Origin: Sulfitobacter sp. LCG007
GTDB lineage: Bacteria > Pseudomonadota > Alphaproteobacteria > Rhodobacterales > Rhodobacteraceae
DNA length: 64,000 nt
Assembly: GCF_040801785.1 (NCBI RefSeq)
Contig: NZ_CP161805.1
Coordinates: 1,302,001 to 1,366,000, forward strand
Direction: 5' to 3'
Shown: piece by piece, positions 27,668 to 36,284 of the stretch
Position numbering within the stretch: the stretch's first letter is position 1
Layout of the letters: the number at the start of each line of letters is the position of its first letter
The notes under the pieces: model-generated
The model's database searches: none
Seen by the model: the letters and a program-made list of their open reading frames with translations, nothing else
Told to the model about the DNA's origin: nothing
Made by a program: the position numbers and the translations under genes

Positions 27668-30600
27668 ATGAAGATCGAAAGAAAATTCACCAAGGCAGGG
27701 CAGGACGCTTACGCCGAGCTCGACTTCGTCTCCGCGGTCTCCGAGATTCGCAATCCCGACGGCACGATCGTCTTTCGCCTCGACGGCGTAGAAGTCCCGT
27801 CCTCGTGGAGCCAGGTTGCCAGTGACGTCATCGCGCAGAAGTATTTCCGCAAGGCCGGCGTTCCCTCGGAGACCCGCAAGGTAAAGGAAAAGGACGTTCC
27901 GGAATTTCTCTGGCGGTCGGTCGCGGCGGAAGATGCCGAGATGGGCGGAGAGACCTCCTCGAAGCAGGTCTTCGACCGTCTCGCGGGTGCCTGGGCCTAC
28001 TGGGGCTGGAAGGGCGGCTATTTTTCCACCGAAGAGGACGCGCGCGCCTATTACGACGAGATGCGCTATATGCTCGCGACCCAGAGGGCCGCGCCGAATT
28101 CCCCGCAATGGTTCAACACCGGCCTGCACTGGGCCTATGGCATCGACGGCCCGGCGCAGGGCCATCATTACGTCGACTACAAGACCGGCAAGCTGACCCG
28201 CTCGAAATCCTCCTACGAACACCCCCAGCCGCATGCCTGCTTCATCCAGTCGGTCGCCGATGACCTCGTGAACGAAGGCGGCATCATGGATCTCTGGGTG
28301 CGCGAGGCGCGCCTGTTCAAGTACGGATCCGGCACCGGCACCAACTTCTCCTCCCTGCGCGGCGAGGGCGAGAAGCTTTCGGGCGGCGGCAAGTCCTCGG
28401 GGCTGATGGGCTTTCTCAAGATCGGCGACCGGGCAGCCGGCGCGATCAAGTCGGGCGGCACGACGCGGCGGGCCGCGAAGATGGTGATCGTCGATGCGGA
28501 CCATCCCGACATCGAGCAGTTCATCAACTGGAAGGTCATCGAAGAGCAGAAGGTCGCCAGCATCGTCGCCGGCTCGAAGATGCACGAAGAGAAGCTGAAC
28601 CTGATCTTCAAGGCGATCCACGCCTGGGACGGGGCCGAGGCGGATGCCTACGATCCCGCGAAGAACGAGCAGCTCAAGCAGGCGGTGCGCGCGGCCAAGA
28701 AATCAGCGATCCCCGAGACCTACATCAAGCGCGTGCTGGACTACGCGCGCCAAGGTCATGACTCGATCGAGTTCCCTACCTATGACACGGACTGGGATTC
28801 CGAAGCCTACAGCTCGGTTTCGGGGCAGAACTCGAACAACTCGATCCGCGTGACGAACGCCTTCCTGAAGGCGGTCGAGAAGGACGCCGACTGGGAACTG
28901 ATTTCGCGCATCGACGGCAAGGTGACCAAGACCGTCCGCGCCCGCGACCTCTGGGATCAGGTGGGCCACGCAGCCTGGGCCTGCGCCGATCCGGGGATCC
29001 AGTTCCACGATACCGTGAACGACTGGCACACCTGCCCTGCGGACGGCGCCATCCGGGGCTCGAACCCGTGTTCGGAATACATGTTCCTCGACGATACGGC
29101 CTGCAACCTGGCCTCGATGAACCTGCTGACCTTCCTCAAGGACGGGGTCTTTCAGGTAGAGGATTACATTCACGCGACCCGGCTCTGGACCGTGACGCTC
29201 GAGATATCGGTGCTGATGGCGCAGTTTCCTTCAAAGGAAATCGCGCAGCGCAGCTACGACTTCCGCACCCTCGGCCTGGGGTATGCCAACGTCGGCGGGC
29301 TGCTCATGAACATGGGCCATTCCTACGACAGCGACGAGGGCCGCGCGCTTTGCGGGGCGCTGACCGCGATCCTGACGGGCGTGGCCTATGCCACATCCGC
29401 CGAGATGGCGGCCGAACTCGGCGCCTTTCCGGGACATGCGCGCAATGCGGACGAAATGCTGCGCGTCATCCGCAACCACCGCAACGCGGCCTATGGCAAC
29501 CACGAGGGTTACGAGAAACTGGCGGTCAAGCCGGTCCCGCTGGACCATGGGAACTGCCCCGATGCCTCGCTTGTCGAGACCGCGATACATGCCTGGGACG
29601 AGGCGCTTCGTCTGGGCGAGCGGCATGGCTATCGCAATGCGCAGGTATCCGTGATCGCGCCGACGGGCACGATCGGTCTGGTGATGGACTGCGACACGAC
29701 CGGCATCGAGCCCGACTTCGCCCTGGTGAAGTTCAAGAAGCTCGCCGGCGGCGGCTACTTCAAGATCATCAACCACTCCGTGCCGGCGGCGCTCGCGAAG
29801 CTGGGGTACGGATCGGCAGAGATCGAGGAGATCGTCGCGTATGCCGTCGGCCACGGGACCATCGGCAACGCTCCCGGCATCAACCACACCACGCTTGCCG
29901 GTCACGGTTTCGGGTCCGAGGAGCTGGCCAAGGTGGACAAGGCCCTCGCGCAGGCCTTCGACATCCGCTTCGTCTTCAATCAGTGGACGCTGGGCGAGGA
30001 GTTCTGCACCAAGGTCCTCGGCATTCCGAAGGACAAGCTCAACGATCCGACCTTCGACCTGCTGCGCAGCCTTGGCTACAGCCGCAAGGACATCGAGGCG
30101 GCCAACGACCACGTCTGCGGCACCATGACGCTGGAAGGCGCGCCGCACCTGAAGGACGAGCACCTGCCGATCTTCGACTGCGCCAATCCCTGCGGCAAGA
30201 AGGGCAAGCGCTTCCTGTCGGTGGACAGCCATATCTACATGATGGCGGCGGCCCAGAGCTTCATCTCGGGCGCGATCTCCAAGACGATCAACATGCCGAA
30301 CTCGGCGACCATCGAGGATTGCAAGGCGGCCTACGAGCTGTCCTGGTCGCTCGGCGTCAAGGCGAATGCGCTCTACCGCGACGGCTCGAAGCTGAGCCAG
30401 CCGCTTGCGGCTGCACTCGTGGAGGATGACGAAGAGGCGGAAGAGGTGTTCGAGAGCGGCACGCCGACCGAAAAGGCTGCCGTGCTGGCCGAGAAGATCG
30501 TCGAGAAGATCATCGTAAAGGAGATGGTGCGCTCGCATCGCGAGAAGATGCCGCAGCGGCGCAAGGGCTATACCCAGAAGGCCATCGTCGGCGGGCACAA

Positions 30601-31306
30601 GGTCTATCTGCGCACCGGCGAATACGGTGACGGATCCCTGGGCGAGATCTTCATCGACATGCACAAGGAAGGCGCGGGCTTCCGGGCGATGATGAACAAC
30701 TTCGCCATCGCGGTCTCGGTCGGTCTCCAGTACGGGGTGCCGCTGGAGGAATTCGTCGATGCCTTCACCTTCACCAAGTTCGAGCCCGCCGGCATGGTCC
30801 AGGGCAACGAGACGATCAAGAACGCGACCTCTATCCTCGACTACATCTTCCGCGAACTGGCGGTCAGCTATCTCGACCGCACCGATCTCGCCCATGTCCA
30901 GCCCGAAGGCGCGTCCTTCGACACCCTGGGCCGCGGCGAGGCCGAGGAGGGCATCGAGAACGTCTCGGAACTGAGCGAGACCACCGCGTCGAAATCGCTC
31001 GAGGTGCTGCGCCAGATCAGTTCGACCGGCTATCTGCGCAACCGTCTGCCGCAGGAGCTCGTGGTGCTTCAGGGCGGGCAGGCGGGGCTTGCCTCGCTCG
31101 ACACCCAGGCCGCGCGTGGCGGGCTTGCCGTCATGACCTCGACCACCTCGGTCACCGCGACCGCGACGGCAATCGACGCCCGCACCAAGGCGCGGATGCA
31201 GGGCTATGAGGGCGAGGCCTGCGGCGAATGCGGAAACTACACGCTGGTGCGCAACGGCACCTGCATGAAATGCAACACCTGCGGCGGGACGTCGGGGTGC
31301 AGCTGA
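27668..31306 (+). CDS. nrdJ: Vitamin B12-dependent (class II) ribonucleotide reductase
   Basis: 1212 residues from the ATG at 27668, behind GAGG. It makes deoxyribonucleotides using adenosylcobalamin, so it needs no oxygen. Signatures are [56 protein letters not shown] (two parts), and [25 protein letters not shown] (two parts). After the catalytic barrel comes a C-terminal extension ending in a Cys-rich tail, [27 protein letters not shown] in pieces, which re-reduces the active site. Length is normal for this family. No nrdAB is present in the window. Confidence 0.96.
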   Translation: MKIERKFTKAGQDAYAELDFVSAVSEIRNPDGTIVFRLDGVEVPSSWSQVASDVIAQKYFRKAGVPSETRKVKEKDVPEFLWRSVAAEDAEMGGETSSKQVFDRLAGAWAYWGWKGGYFSTEEDARAYYDEMRYMLATQRAAPNSPQWFNTGLHWAYGIDGPAQGHHYVDYKTGKLTRSKSSYEHPQPHACFIQSVADDLVNEGGIMDLWVREARLFKYGSGTGTNFSSLRGEGEKLSGGGKSSGLMGFLKIGDRAAGAIKSGGTTRRAAKMVIVDADHPDIEQFINWKVIEEQKVASIVAGSKMHEEKLNLIFKAIHAWDGAEADAYDPAKNEQLKQAVRAAKKSAIPETYIKRVLDYARQGHDSIEFPTYDTDWDSEAYSSVSGQNSNNSIRVTNAFLKAVEKDADWELISRIDGKVTKTVRARDLWDQVGHAAWACADPGIQFHDTVNDWHTCPADGAIRGSNPCSEYMFLDDTACNLASMNLLTFLKDGVFQVEDYIHATRLWTVTLEISVLMAQFPSKEIAQRSYDFRTLGLGYANVGGLLMNMGHSYDSDEGRALCGALTAILTGVAYATSAEMAAELGAFPGHARNADEMLRVIRNHRNAAYGNHEGYEKLAVKPVPLDHGNCPDASLVETAIHAWDEALRLGERHGYRNAQVSVIAPTGTIGLVMDCDTTGIEPDFALVKFKKLAGGGYFKIINHSVPAALAKLGYGSAEIEEIVAYAVGHGTIGNAPGINHTTLAGHGFGSEELAKVDKALAQAFDIRFVFNQWTLGEEFCTKVLGIPKDKLNDPTFDLLRSLGYSRKDIEAANDHVCGTMTLEGAPHLKDEHLPIFDCANPCGKKGKRFLSVDSHIYMMAAAQSFISGAISKTINMPNSATIEDCKAAYELSWSLGVKANALYRDGSKLSQPLAAALVEDDEEAEEVFESGTPTEKAAVLAEKIVEKIIVKEMVRSHREKMPQRRKGYTQKAIVGGHKVYLRTGEYGDGSLGEIFIDMHKEGAGFRAMMNNFAIAVSVGLQYGVPLEEFVDAFTFTKFEPAGMVQGNETIKNATSILDYIFRELAVSYLDRTDLAHVQPEGASFDTLGRGEAEEGIENVSELSETTASKSLEVLRQISSTGYLRNRLPQELVVLQGGQAGLASLDTQAARGGLAVMTSTTSVTATATAIDARTKARMQGYEGEACGECGNYTLVRNGTCMKCNTCGGTSGCS

Positions 31307-31539
31307 AGAAATTGAGAGTTGGGGAGCGATGTTGCCGCACCGCCCCCCGGCTCGTCCCCCGCTTCACCAGCGCGGGCGAGGGACAGAAGCGGGTCGACCT
31401 AAGTCGGCCGCAATGAAAGGAGGAACACGGACGGACCCTGCGTTCAATGACGCGCTGCCGTTTCACGGAAGATACATGGCGATACAGAGAACATACCTCA
31501 GTCGTCCCCATTCTTCGGTGGATAAGTAGGGAGCTTAAA

Positions 31540-31683
31540 ATGGCTCAACGCAAGAACTCGGAAGTGACAAGTGCCAAGGCCGCATCTGCTGCGTCCAAAG
31601 TGCTCAGAAATCCGAAGTCTTCAAAGGCTGCCAAAACAGCAGCTGCGTCGGCGCTCACGCAGCGACCGAACAGGAAAAAGTAA
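31540..31683 (+). CDS. Small basic conserved-looking protein
   Basis: 47 residues from the ATG at 31540, with TAGGGAG upstream. The protein is Ala/Ser/Lys-rich: TSAKAASAASKVLRNPKSSK followed by AAKTAAASALTQRPNRKK. I recall small proteins with the same pattern (xSKxLxxPxxSKxxKxxAxSALxQ) in many bacteria, with no known role. It could be a small nucleic-acid-binding or helical protein. An in-frame ATG at 31447 would add 31 residues that look unrelated. A hairpin at 31698-31726 may terminate it. Confidence 0.65.
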   Translation: MAQRKNSEVTSAKAASAASKVLRNPKSSKAAKTAAASALTQRPNRKK

Positions 31684-31697
31684 TTTTTCCGAAAACG

Positions 31698-31726
31698 ATT
31701 GAATAGCCCTCATAGGGGCATTCAAT
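31698..31726 (+). terminator. Hairpin after the small basic gene
   Basis: ATTGAAT and ATTCAAT arms enclose CCCT-CAT-AGGG, giving a stem with one internal loop, 15 bases after the stop at 31683. It is flanked by two near-identical direct copies of TTTCCGAAAACG/TTTCCGAAAGCG. Confidence 0.5.
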
Positions 31727-31841
31727 TTCCGAAAGCGTGCCCGACTTGGCGCGTAGGGGGTGTGTGGCGCACGTCGGCCCGCCCTCCGACGAAATAGGGG
31801 ACGGGCGGGGTGAGATCTCGGCCTTTCTGATATCCGTCGGG

Positions 31842-31938
31842 GCAGGACTCCGCAGAAAACCGCTGGTTTTCCGCTCTGTCCTGCTCCGTGAGAAATCTGG
31901 TGATTTCTCGCGGGACACGGGGCGGGTGCGCTCGCCCC
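31842..31938. repeat. Array of three strong hairpins
   Basis: Hairpin A (31842-31884) has GCAGGAC/GTCCTGC outside and a 10-position inner stem around GAAAACC-GCT-GGTTTTC with one A-C mismatch. Hairpin B (31886-31913) is a 12-bp stem with loop TGGT around GAGAAATC/GATTTCTC. Hairpin C (31919-31938) is GGGGCG/CGCCCC. They lie in the 374-base gene-free gap between 31684 and 32057. A structured RNA or a palindromic intergenic element are both possible. Confidence 0.8.
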
Positions 31939-32008
31939 TGACGACGTTCAGGCCGCAGGCAGAAAATATCCGAGCGGTTAACAATCGAGCCTGAACGGCG
32001 AAACTGCA

Positions 32009-32030
32009 AAGGGGCGCCCCGGCGCCCCTT
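32009..32030. terminator. Strong hairpin next to the GST gene
   Basis: AAGGGGCGC-CCCG-GCGCCCCTT type stem just downstream of the GST stop (minus strand), and followed on the plus strand by CTTTCT. It probably terminates transcription in both directions. Confidence 0.65.
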
Positions 32031-32057
32031 CTTTCTGTCGTCCGGACCTGTGCCGGT

Positions 32058-32705
32058 TCAGGCCGCCTCGGTCTGGAAGCTGTCGACCTGCTTGTTCAGG
32101 GCCGCCGTGAAAGCCGGACGGGCGAGGCAGCGCTGAAGATAGGCTTTTACGACGGGGTATTCGTCCAGCACCGGCTGATCCTCCAGCCCGCGCAGCACCG
32201 TGGCCATGGCGATGTCGGCCACCGAGAACCGCTCTGCCAGCCATTCGCGTCCCTCGAGCCAGCCTGTCAGCGACTTGAGACGCAGACCCAGCAGGCGAAG
32301 CGCGTTTGCCCGCGCGCCCTCGACCCAGTCCTCGCCGGCATTGAAGATCAGGGGCAGCACCAGGTTGTCGACTCGGGGTTCCACCGAGTTCAGGGCCGCG
32401 AAGGTCCAGGCCTCGATCCGGGCGGCGTCCTGAGCATTGCGCGCTGCCAGCCGGTCGGACTTGCGCGAGATATGCAGCAGGATCGCTCCGCTTTCGAACA
32501 GCTCGACCGTCTCGTCGCGGTAGGCCGGAACCTGGCCGAAGGGTTGCCAGCGGCGATAGTCGGGCTGGTCGTTCTCGCCCTGCGCAAGCTTGTAGACCGA
32601 ATACTCGAGCCCCGCTTCCTCCAGCGCCCAGCGGGGCCGCAGGGTTTTGACACGGGTCCGCGCGAAGTCCGGCACCCATTCGAAACTGCTGATCTCGATG
32701 CCCAT
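32058..32705 (-). CDS. Glutathione S-transferase family protein
   Basis: 215 residues. N-terminal thioredoxin-like domain with PFGQVPAYRDETVELFESGAI, the cis-Pro and glutathione-contacting ES motif; C-terminal helical domain with FSVADIAMATVLRGL, the N-capping box. The catalytic residue near the N-terminus (around SSFEWVPDFARTRVKTLR) is not of a clear class. Substrate unknown. It is 1 base away from the DUF1428 gene, with which it forms an operon opposite a MarR regulator. Confidence 0.88.
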   Translation of the reverse strand: MGIEISSFEWVPDFARTRVKTLRPRWALEEAGLEYSVYKLAQGENDQPDYRRWQPFGQVPAYRDETVELFESGAILLHISRKSDRLAARNAQDAARIEAWTFAALNSVEPRVDNLVLPLIFNAGEDWVEGARANALRLLGLRLKSLTGWLEGREWLAERFSVADIAMATVLRGLEDQPVLDEYPVVKAYLQRCLARPAFTAALNKQVDSFQTEAA

Positions 32706-32706
32706 C

Positions 32707-33063
32707 TTACGCCTCCAGCCTGACGAGGGGTTCGAACCCGCCCCACATCATGCGCATCCCGTCGAAGGGCATGTCCTGCATTTCCTGCATGCGGGGGTCC
32801 TTCATCATCTTCTCGAAGCCGCTCTGCGCCGTCGCCTTGTCCGGCCATTCCATCCAGGAAAACACCACGGCCTCGCCTTCCTCGCGCTTCACCGACATCG
32901 GGAACGACGTCACCTTGCCCTCCGGCACGTCATCCTCCCAGTTCTCCTGCATCGCGAGGCAACCGTATTCCTTGAAGAGATCCCAGGCCTTCTCGGCCAT
33001 CTCGCGATAGGCGTCCTTCTTCGCTTCCGGCACGGCCAGAAGAAATCCGCTGATGTATGGCAT
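32707..33063 (-). CDS. DUF1428 family protein
   Basis: 118 residues from the ATG at 33063. The dimeric alpha/beta-barrel pattern of DUF1428 is evident: PYISGFLLAVPEAKKDAYREMAEKA (two parts), FKEYGCLAMQENWEDDVPEGKVTSF (two parts), VVFSWMEWPDKATA and a Met-rich C-terminus with RMMWGGFEPLV. Function unknown. It is the first gene of the unit with the GST and is divergent from marR. Confidence 0.9.
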   Translation of the reverse strand: MPYISGFLLAVPEAKKDAYREMAEKAWDLFKEYGCLAMQENWEDDVPEGKVTSFPMSVKREEGEAVVFSWMEWPDKATAQSGFEKMMKDPRMQEMQDMPFDGMRMMWGGFEPLVRLEA

Positions 33064-33109
33064 TCTGTTCACTCCCTGATGAGAATCGCATTTCACCTGC
33101 CTTTCGACG

Positions 33110-33136
33110 TTGACAGCGAAGTAAGTTGATATCAAC
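33110..33136 (+). promoter_or_regulatory. Candidate marR promoter and operator palindrome
   Basis: A TTGACA -35-like hexamer (33110-33115) is followed by the perfect 12-bp palindrome GTTGATATCAAC (33125-33136), which ends 12 bases before the marR start. Size and place fit a MarR dimer site controlling both marR and the divergent DUF1428-GST pair. No good -10 is visible. Confidence 0.6.
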
Positions 33137-33148
33137 ATAAATTTCGAC

Positions 33149-33601
33149 ATGGACCCAGATCTGCCGATTTCCATCACCGTGGAGGTGCGCGACCGCTGCC
33201 TCTGCCTGCATGCGCAGCGCGCGGCGCGCAGATTGGGCCGCGCCTTCGACGAGGCGCTGCGTCCTGTCGGGCTGACCAACGGCCAGTTCTCGCTGCTGAT
33301 GTCGCTCAATCGTCCCGAGGGGCCGAAGCTGGGCGATCTGACCGGGATTTTGGCGATGGACCGGACCACGATCACGGCCGCGCTTAAACCGCTGGAACGG
33401 CGGCGGCTGGTCGAATCGCTGCCCGATCCGGAGGACGCCCGTGCCCGCAGGCTTCGACTGACGGATCAGGGCAGGGCGGTCCTCAAGGCGGCGCTGCCAA
33501 TCTGGCGCGCGACCCACGACCGGATCGACACGCTGCTCTCGGAGATCACGCCGGACGCCTTGCGCGGCGGTCTCTTGGAGGTTCTGGCCGACCCGGCGTG
33601 A
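33149..33601 (+). CDS. MarR family transcriptional regulator
   Basis: 150 residues. The winged helix-turn-helix spans about 45-110: LTNGQFSLLMSLNR, LGDLTGILAMDRTTITAALKPLERR (two parts) and the wing LVESLPDPEDARARRLRLTDQG. The N-terminal CLCLHAQRAAR has two cysteines that could sense thiol-reactive compounds, which would fit a GST target next door; this is inference. Confidence 0.93.
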   Translation: MDPDLPISITVEVRDRCLCLHAQRAARRLGRAFDEALRPVGLTNGQFSLLMSLNRPEGPKLGDLTGILAMDRTTITAALKPLERRRLVESLPDPEDARARRLRLTDQGRAVLKAALPIWRATHDRIDTLLSEITPDALRGGLLEVLADPA

Positions 33602-33612
33602 GGACGCCTCGC

Positions 33613-35151
33613 TCAGGCCGGCAGATGGATGCGGAACCTCGACCGGATGGCGGCATCCGTGGACGCATCGAAGCGGGCCTGCGCGGGGCGCGATAGTATC
33701 TCGTTCTTGAAGGCGGTGGCACGCGCCAGCAGGTCGGGTTTGCCCTTCTCGACCCATTCCTTCGGGGAGGTGCGATCCCCGAGACGGGGATAGATGTAGT
33801 CGGTCTGCATCCGCTCCAGCGTCTGTGCAGATCCGAGGTAGTGTCCCGGCCCGCCGATGCAGGTGGCCCTGATCACCTCGAGCGACACCGAATCCTCGGT
33901 CACCTCGATCCCGCGCACGCAGCGCAGCGCCTGGCCGATCAGGTCGTCGCCGATGATGAGGGATTCATGGCAGAACCCGAGCAGCGAGGCATGCATGCCC
34001 GCCGCCTCATACACCATGTTGAGCCCCGCCATGCCGGCCATCACGTTCGACATCGCCTGTTCCCAGCCAGCCTGCATGTCGGGCAACTTGGCGTCCGCGA
34101 TCCCCGCCGCGGCCCCGCCCGGCAGATCGTAGTAGCGGTGCATCTGCGCGCATCCCGCCGTCAGCAGCGCCTGTTCGCCCGATCCCCCCGACATCGCACC
34201 CGTACGAAGGTCCGACACGAAGGGCCAGGTTCCGAAGATCGCCGGATGACCGGGCCTGACCGCCTGCACATAGACCAGCCCGGCGAGACATTCGGCGACG
34301 GCCTGCACGATGGACCCGGCGATGGAGGCGGGGGCGGTCGCGCCCGCCTGTCCGGCGGAAAGCAGCAGGATCGGCATGCCGCCCCGGATGCAGGCCTCCA
34401 TGACGAGACAGCTTTCGGTGGCGAATTTCATCGGCGGCACGACGAAGCAGTTGGAGTTCGACACGAAGGGCCGCGCGCGCCACTTGTCCTCGCCCCCCGC
34501 CATGAGGTGCAGCAGTTCGAAGGCGTCCGCGACGAAGGCTTCTTCCGTGAAGGAGGTGCCCACATGCTTCGTGGTACCGGCACAGCAGGCGTAGAGCGTG
34601 TTGAGATCCATCTCGCGGTTGTCCGCGATGTCGCGGCAGACCATGGGGCGTTGCAGGAAATGGATATTGTCGAGCACATGGGCGATCCGGGCCGCGTCAT
34701 GCAGGTCCTGGACGGTGCTGTCGCGATAGGTTTTCTCGTGCGGCTCGACCACATGCACGGCGGCGCCGGCGGTGCCGTAGTGGACGCGCGTTCCCGAAAG
34801 GTCCATGTCGTGACGCGGGTCGCGTCCGAACAGCGTGATCGCACGGTTCGCCGACGCGATGGCATCCTCGACCAGCGCGCGCGGGAAACGGATGCGTCCG
34901 TCCGCGCCCTGGATCGCTCCGGCACGGGTTAGATGCGCCACGCCCGAGGGCGGCGCGTCCGCCAGCCCGATCTGTTCCAGCGCATCGAGGGCCGCTTGGT
35001 GGATGCGGTCCATCCCCTCGGGGCTCAGCGGGGCGTAGCTGCCACCCGAAAGCCCCGCCCGGACCGGGCGAAGGTGTTCGGCGAGGGGCGCCGACCGCGC
35101 GGCACGGCGCGCGGCGCGACCGCCGCTGCGGGTGTGGATCTGCTCATTCAT
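33613..35151 (-). CDS. MttB-family methyltransferase without pyrrolysine
   Basis: 512 residues from the ATG at 35151. The trimethylamine methyltransferase barrel is recognised by ALDALEQIGLADAPP, HYGTAGAAVHVVEP, KTYRDSTVQDLHDAARIAHVLDNIHF (two parts) and EVTEDSVSLEVI. No amber codon interrupts the frame, so it is of the non-pyrrolysine class, which includes glycine betaine demethylases (MtgB) acting with a corrinoid protein. No corrinoid protein gene lies beside it, so the substrate is unknown. Confidence 0.88.
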   Translation of the reverse strand: MNEQIHTRSGGRAARRAARSAPLAEHLRPVRAGLSGGSYAPLSPEGMDRIHQAALDALEQIGLADAPPSGVAHLTRAGAIQGADGRIRFPRALVEDAIASANRAITLFGRDPRHDMDLSGTRVHYGTAGAAVHVVEPHEKTYRDSTVQDLHDAARIAHVLDNIHFLQRPMVCRDIADNREMDLNTLYACCAGTTKHVGTSFTEEAFVADAFELLHLMAGGEDKWRARPFVSNSNCFVVPPMKFATESCLVMEACIRGGMPILLLSAGQAGATAPASIAGSIVQAVAECLAGLVYVQAVRPGHPAIFGTWPFVSDLRTGAMSGGSGEQALLTAGCAQMHRYYDLPGGAAAGIADAKLPDMQAGWEQAMSNVMAGMAGLNMVYEAAGMHASLLGFCHESLIIGDDLIGQALRCVRGIEVTEDSVSLEVIRATCIGGPGHYLGSAQTLERMQTDYIYPRLGDRTSPKEWVEKGKPDLLARATAFKNEILSRPAQARFDASTDAAIRSRFRIHLPA

Positions 35152-35207
35152 GGCGGTGTCCTGGAATTGGGGGCGGAAGGGCGTCCGATGCCGGCCTCTG
35201 CCGGGCT

Positions 35208-35300
35208 TCACGCCCCGACAGGCGCGCCCCTTGCGGCACGACCGCGCTCGGCCCCGATGGTGCGGGTCACGAGTTCGATCTTGCTCCGGTCGCCCTGCAT
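35208..35300 (-). CDS. Possible 30-residue ORF upstream of the MttB-like gene
   Basis: It starts ATG with GGAGG six bases upstream, MQGDRSKIELVTRTIGAERG and ten further residues. It ends 56 bases before the MttB-like gene on the same strand. The strong ribosome-binding site is the only support; no family is recognised. Confidence 0.25.
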   Translation of the reverse strand: MQGDRSKIELVTRTIGAERGRAARGAPVGA

Positions 35301-35359
35301 GGCTCGCCTCCGTCCTGCGCCAAGGCTGCCGTCAGGCGTCCGGCATGTCTGCGCCGTTT

Positions 35360-35378
35360 GCGACCGTCGGTCGCTTTT
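35360..35378 (+). terminator. Orphan terminator-like hairpin
   Basis: GCGACC-GTC-GGTCGC followed directly by TTTT. No plus-strand gene ends upstream within 1.7 kb, so it may end a small RNA. Confidence 0.4.
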
Positions 35379-35651
35379 CGACAAGTCCCTGCCGGGAGGT
35401 CCAAACGACAAGGGCATCTCATTAAAACGTGAAGATTTCAGTTGGTTACGCTAGGGAACTGAGCCAATTCCAGCCGGTTTGACCCCGTCGCGACGGCTAT
35501 TTCCAGCGCACGCCCCGCAGCGTCCTCGCAGCGGCATGAACGGAAACCTATGTCTGCCGCGTTCAGGAAGAACGGGCGGCAATGACCGCCCAAGTCCGCC
35601 GCGACGTCTGTCGGGCGCGACATACGAGCATGAAGAAAGGACGTATAACCA

Positions 35652-36224
35652 ATGCACAAGTTCAAGATTGCCGCCGCGGGCCTCGCAGCTTCCACGATCC
35701 TCGCAGCCCCCGCCTTCGCGGGAAGCGCCACCCAGCCTGCGTATGAGCCGGTACCGGTTGCGCCCGTTGCCGTGGCGCCGGTGACATATCCCAGTGACTG
35801 GACCGGTTTCTACGGCGGTGTCCAGCTTGGCTACGGCGATGTCGAGGACGGCGACAGCAACGACGGAAACGGCGGGATCTACGGTGTCCATGCCGGATAC
35901 AACCACGACTTCGGCAACTGGGTCGCGGGTGCGGAGATCGACTATGACAAGCTCGATCTGGATATCGGCGACGTCGGCACGGCGGACGAGATCGCGCGGC
36001 TGAAGCTGAAGGCAGGCTACGATTTCGGCGATACGCTGGTCTACGGTACCGCAGGTTCCGCCCGGATCTATACCTCGGAGGGAGACGACACCGGCGGGTT
36101 CTACGGCATCGGCGCCTCCTACAAGGTCAGTGACAACTGGATCGTCGGTGCGGAGGCCCTGCGCCACGAATTCGACGATACCGATCTCGACACCGTCACC
36201 CTGCGCGCGTCCTACAAGTTCTGA
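35652..36224 (+). CDS. Outer-membrane beta-barrel protein (Omp25/31-like)
   Basis: 190 residues. Signal peptide with cleavage after AFA (residue 23), a Pro/Val linker, then alternating strands starting DWTGFYGGVQLGYG and including AGYNHDFGNWVAGAEIDYD and GGFYGIGASYKVSDNWIVGAE (two parts), ending in the typical C-terminal aromatic LRASYKF. An eight-stranded barrel of the alphaproteobacterial Omp25/31 group is likely. Good AAAGGA site. A strong terminator follows. Confidence 0.93.
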   Translation: MHKFKIAAAGLAASTILAAPAFAGSATQPAYEPVPVAPVAVAPVTYPSDWTGFYGGVQLGYGDVEDGDSNDGNGGIYGVHAGYNHDFGNWVAGAEIDYDKLDLDIGDVGTADEIARLKLKAGYDFGDTLVYGTAGSARIYTSEGDDTGGFYGIGASYKVSDNWIVGAEALRHEFDDTDLDTVTLRASYKF

Positions 36225-36247
36225 GGCCGCTCACATAAGACGGCGCA

Positions 36248-36271
36248 ACGGCCCGGGGTGACCCGGGCCGT
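36248..36271 (+). terminator. Terminator of the outer-membrane protein gene
   Basis: A perfect 10-bp stem ACGGCCCGGG/CCCGGGCCGT closed by a GTGA tetraloop and followed by TTCTGTTTC, 24 bases after the stop. It probably also serves the convergent aminotransferase gene. Confidence 0.85.
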
Positions 36272-36284
36272 TTCTGTTTCGGGC

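Larger units (their letters stand above)
35152..35651. other. 500-base gene-poor stretch
   Basis: No convincing gene. It holds a possible 30-residue minus-strand ORF (35208-35300), an orphan terminator-like hairpin (35360-35378) and a 12-bp palindrome CCGTCGCGACGG (35485-35496). The promoter of the outer-membrane protein gene must lie at its right end. Confidence 0.5.

Noticed and set aside
31447-31539. 31-residue extension of the small basic protein
   Set aside because: The added part is unlike the patterned C-terminal part and has no ribosome-binding site at good spacing; the ATG at 31540 does.
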